Origin: Agarophyton chilense
Taxonomy: Eukaryota > Rhodophyta > Florideophyceae > Gracilariales > Gracilariaceae
NCBI GenBank assembly: GCA_030374765.1
Contig: JARGXX010000006.1
Coordinates: forward strand, 1-64,000
Reading direction: 5' to 3'
Length of the DNA stretch: 64,000 nucleotides
The notes beneath the pieces are model-generated. The model saw only the letters and a list, made by a program, of their open reading frames with translations, made no database searches and was not told where the DNA came from. Every line of letters begins with the position of its first letter. Position 1 is the stretch's first letter. Positions 63,942-64,000 of this stretch are shown piece after piece. The position numbers were made by a program, and so were the translations under genes.

Positions 63942-64000
63942 GCCGCAGAGTATCCTCGATAAACTGTGGCCACAACCCAAGCGAATGGGTGGCAGTAGTG
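63942..64000 (+). repeat. Start of a fourth B gag fragment, cut by window end
   Basis: 59 bp identical in arrangement to 52980-53038. It predicts LTR-B and another B element just beyond the window. Confidence 0.85.

Noticed and set aside
1..64000. Host protein-coding genes, rRNA or tRNA genes
   Set aside because: Every stretch is accounted for by LTR, leader or gag-pol sequence; the only tRNA-like match is the 14-nt primer-binding site.

Overview
Kind of genome: the window is eukaryotic nuclear repeat DNA made only of Ty1/copia-type (Pseudoviridae) LTR retrotransposons. I find no host gene, rRNA, tRNA gene or CRISPR array. The family is clear from the domain order Gag - CCHC knuckle - DSG protease - integrase - reverse transcriptase (RT) - RNase H in one unbroken frame, from LTRs with TGTTGG...CCAACA ends, and from a primer-binding site (PBS) complementary to the anticodon arm of initiator tRNA-Met, as in Drosophila copia. 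The host cannot be named from this sequence; a protist, alga or oomycete-like genome is possible but is a guess.

Two related families occur. Family A (about 6.6 kb with both LTRs) has a 697-bp LTR, a leader of about 1.2 kb and a 1341-aa Gag-Pol. Family B has a different 633-bp LTR (LTR-B), a leader of about 0.9 kb and an 875-aa Gag-protease-integrase protein that stops exactly where an A LTR begins, so it has no RT or RNase H.

Layout. Minus-strand arm, 1-51548, elements reading right to left: A1 (1-5856, cut by the window edge, many small indels), B1 (5857-10018 plus a gag fragment to 10190), A2 (10191-16829, two lesions), A3 (16133-22761), B2 (22762-26923 plus fragment to 27095), then A4, A5, A6 and A7 at an exact 5939-bp period (27096-51548). 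Neighbouring A elements share one LTR, so the array is LTR-internal-LTR-internal-LTR. At 51548/51549 the orientation flips. The tip of an A LTR abuts the 3' end of an A pol gene on the plus strand (51549-52262). The plus-strand arm then runs LTR, gag fragment, B3 (53152-57313), A8 (57314-63941) and the start of another B gag fragment (63942-64000), so the array continues beyond the window.

How the parts fit: A encodes everything needed for retrotransposition, and A3, A4, A5, A6 and A8 keep all visible catalytic motifs. A7 has a broken RT active site (YVDD to YVDA). A2 has a nonsense codon and a 2-nt insertion. B would depend on RT and RNase H from elsewhere. Each B sits so that LTR-B - B Gag/PR/IN - A element(s) - B gag fragment - LTR-B forms a composite of about 11 or 17 kb. 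The most notable non-coding signal is a block of about 250 nt in the leaders of both families, where loops and linkers differ but stems are kept by compensating changes; it looks like a functional RNA structure.

Caution: copies are nearly identical over many kilobases and the window is partly palindromic, so copy number and the inversion need long reads for confirmation.
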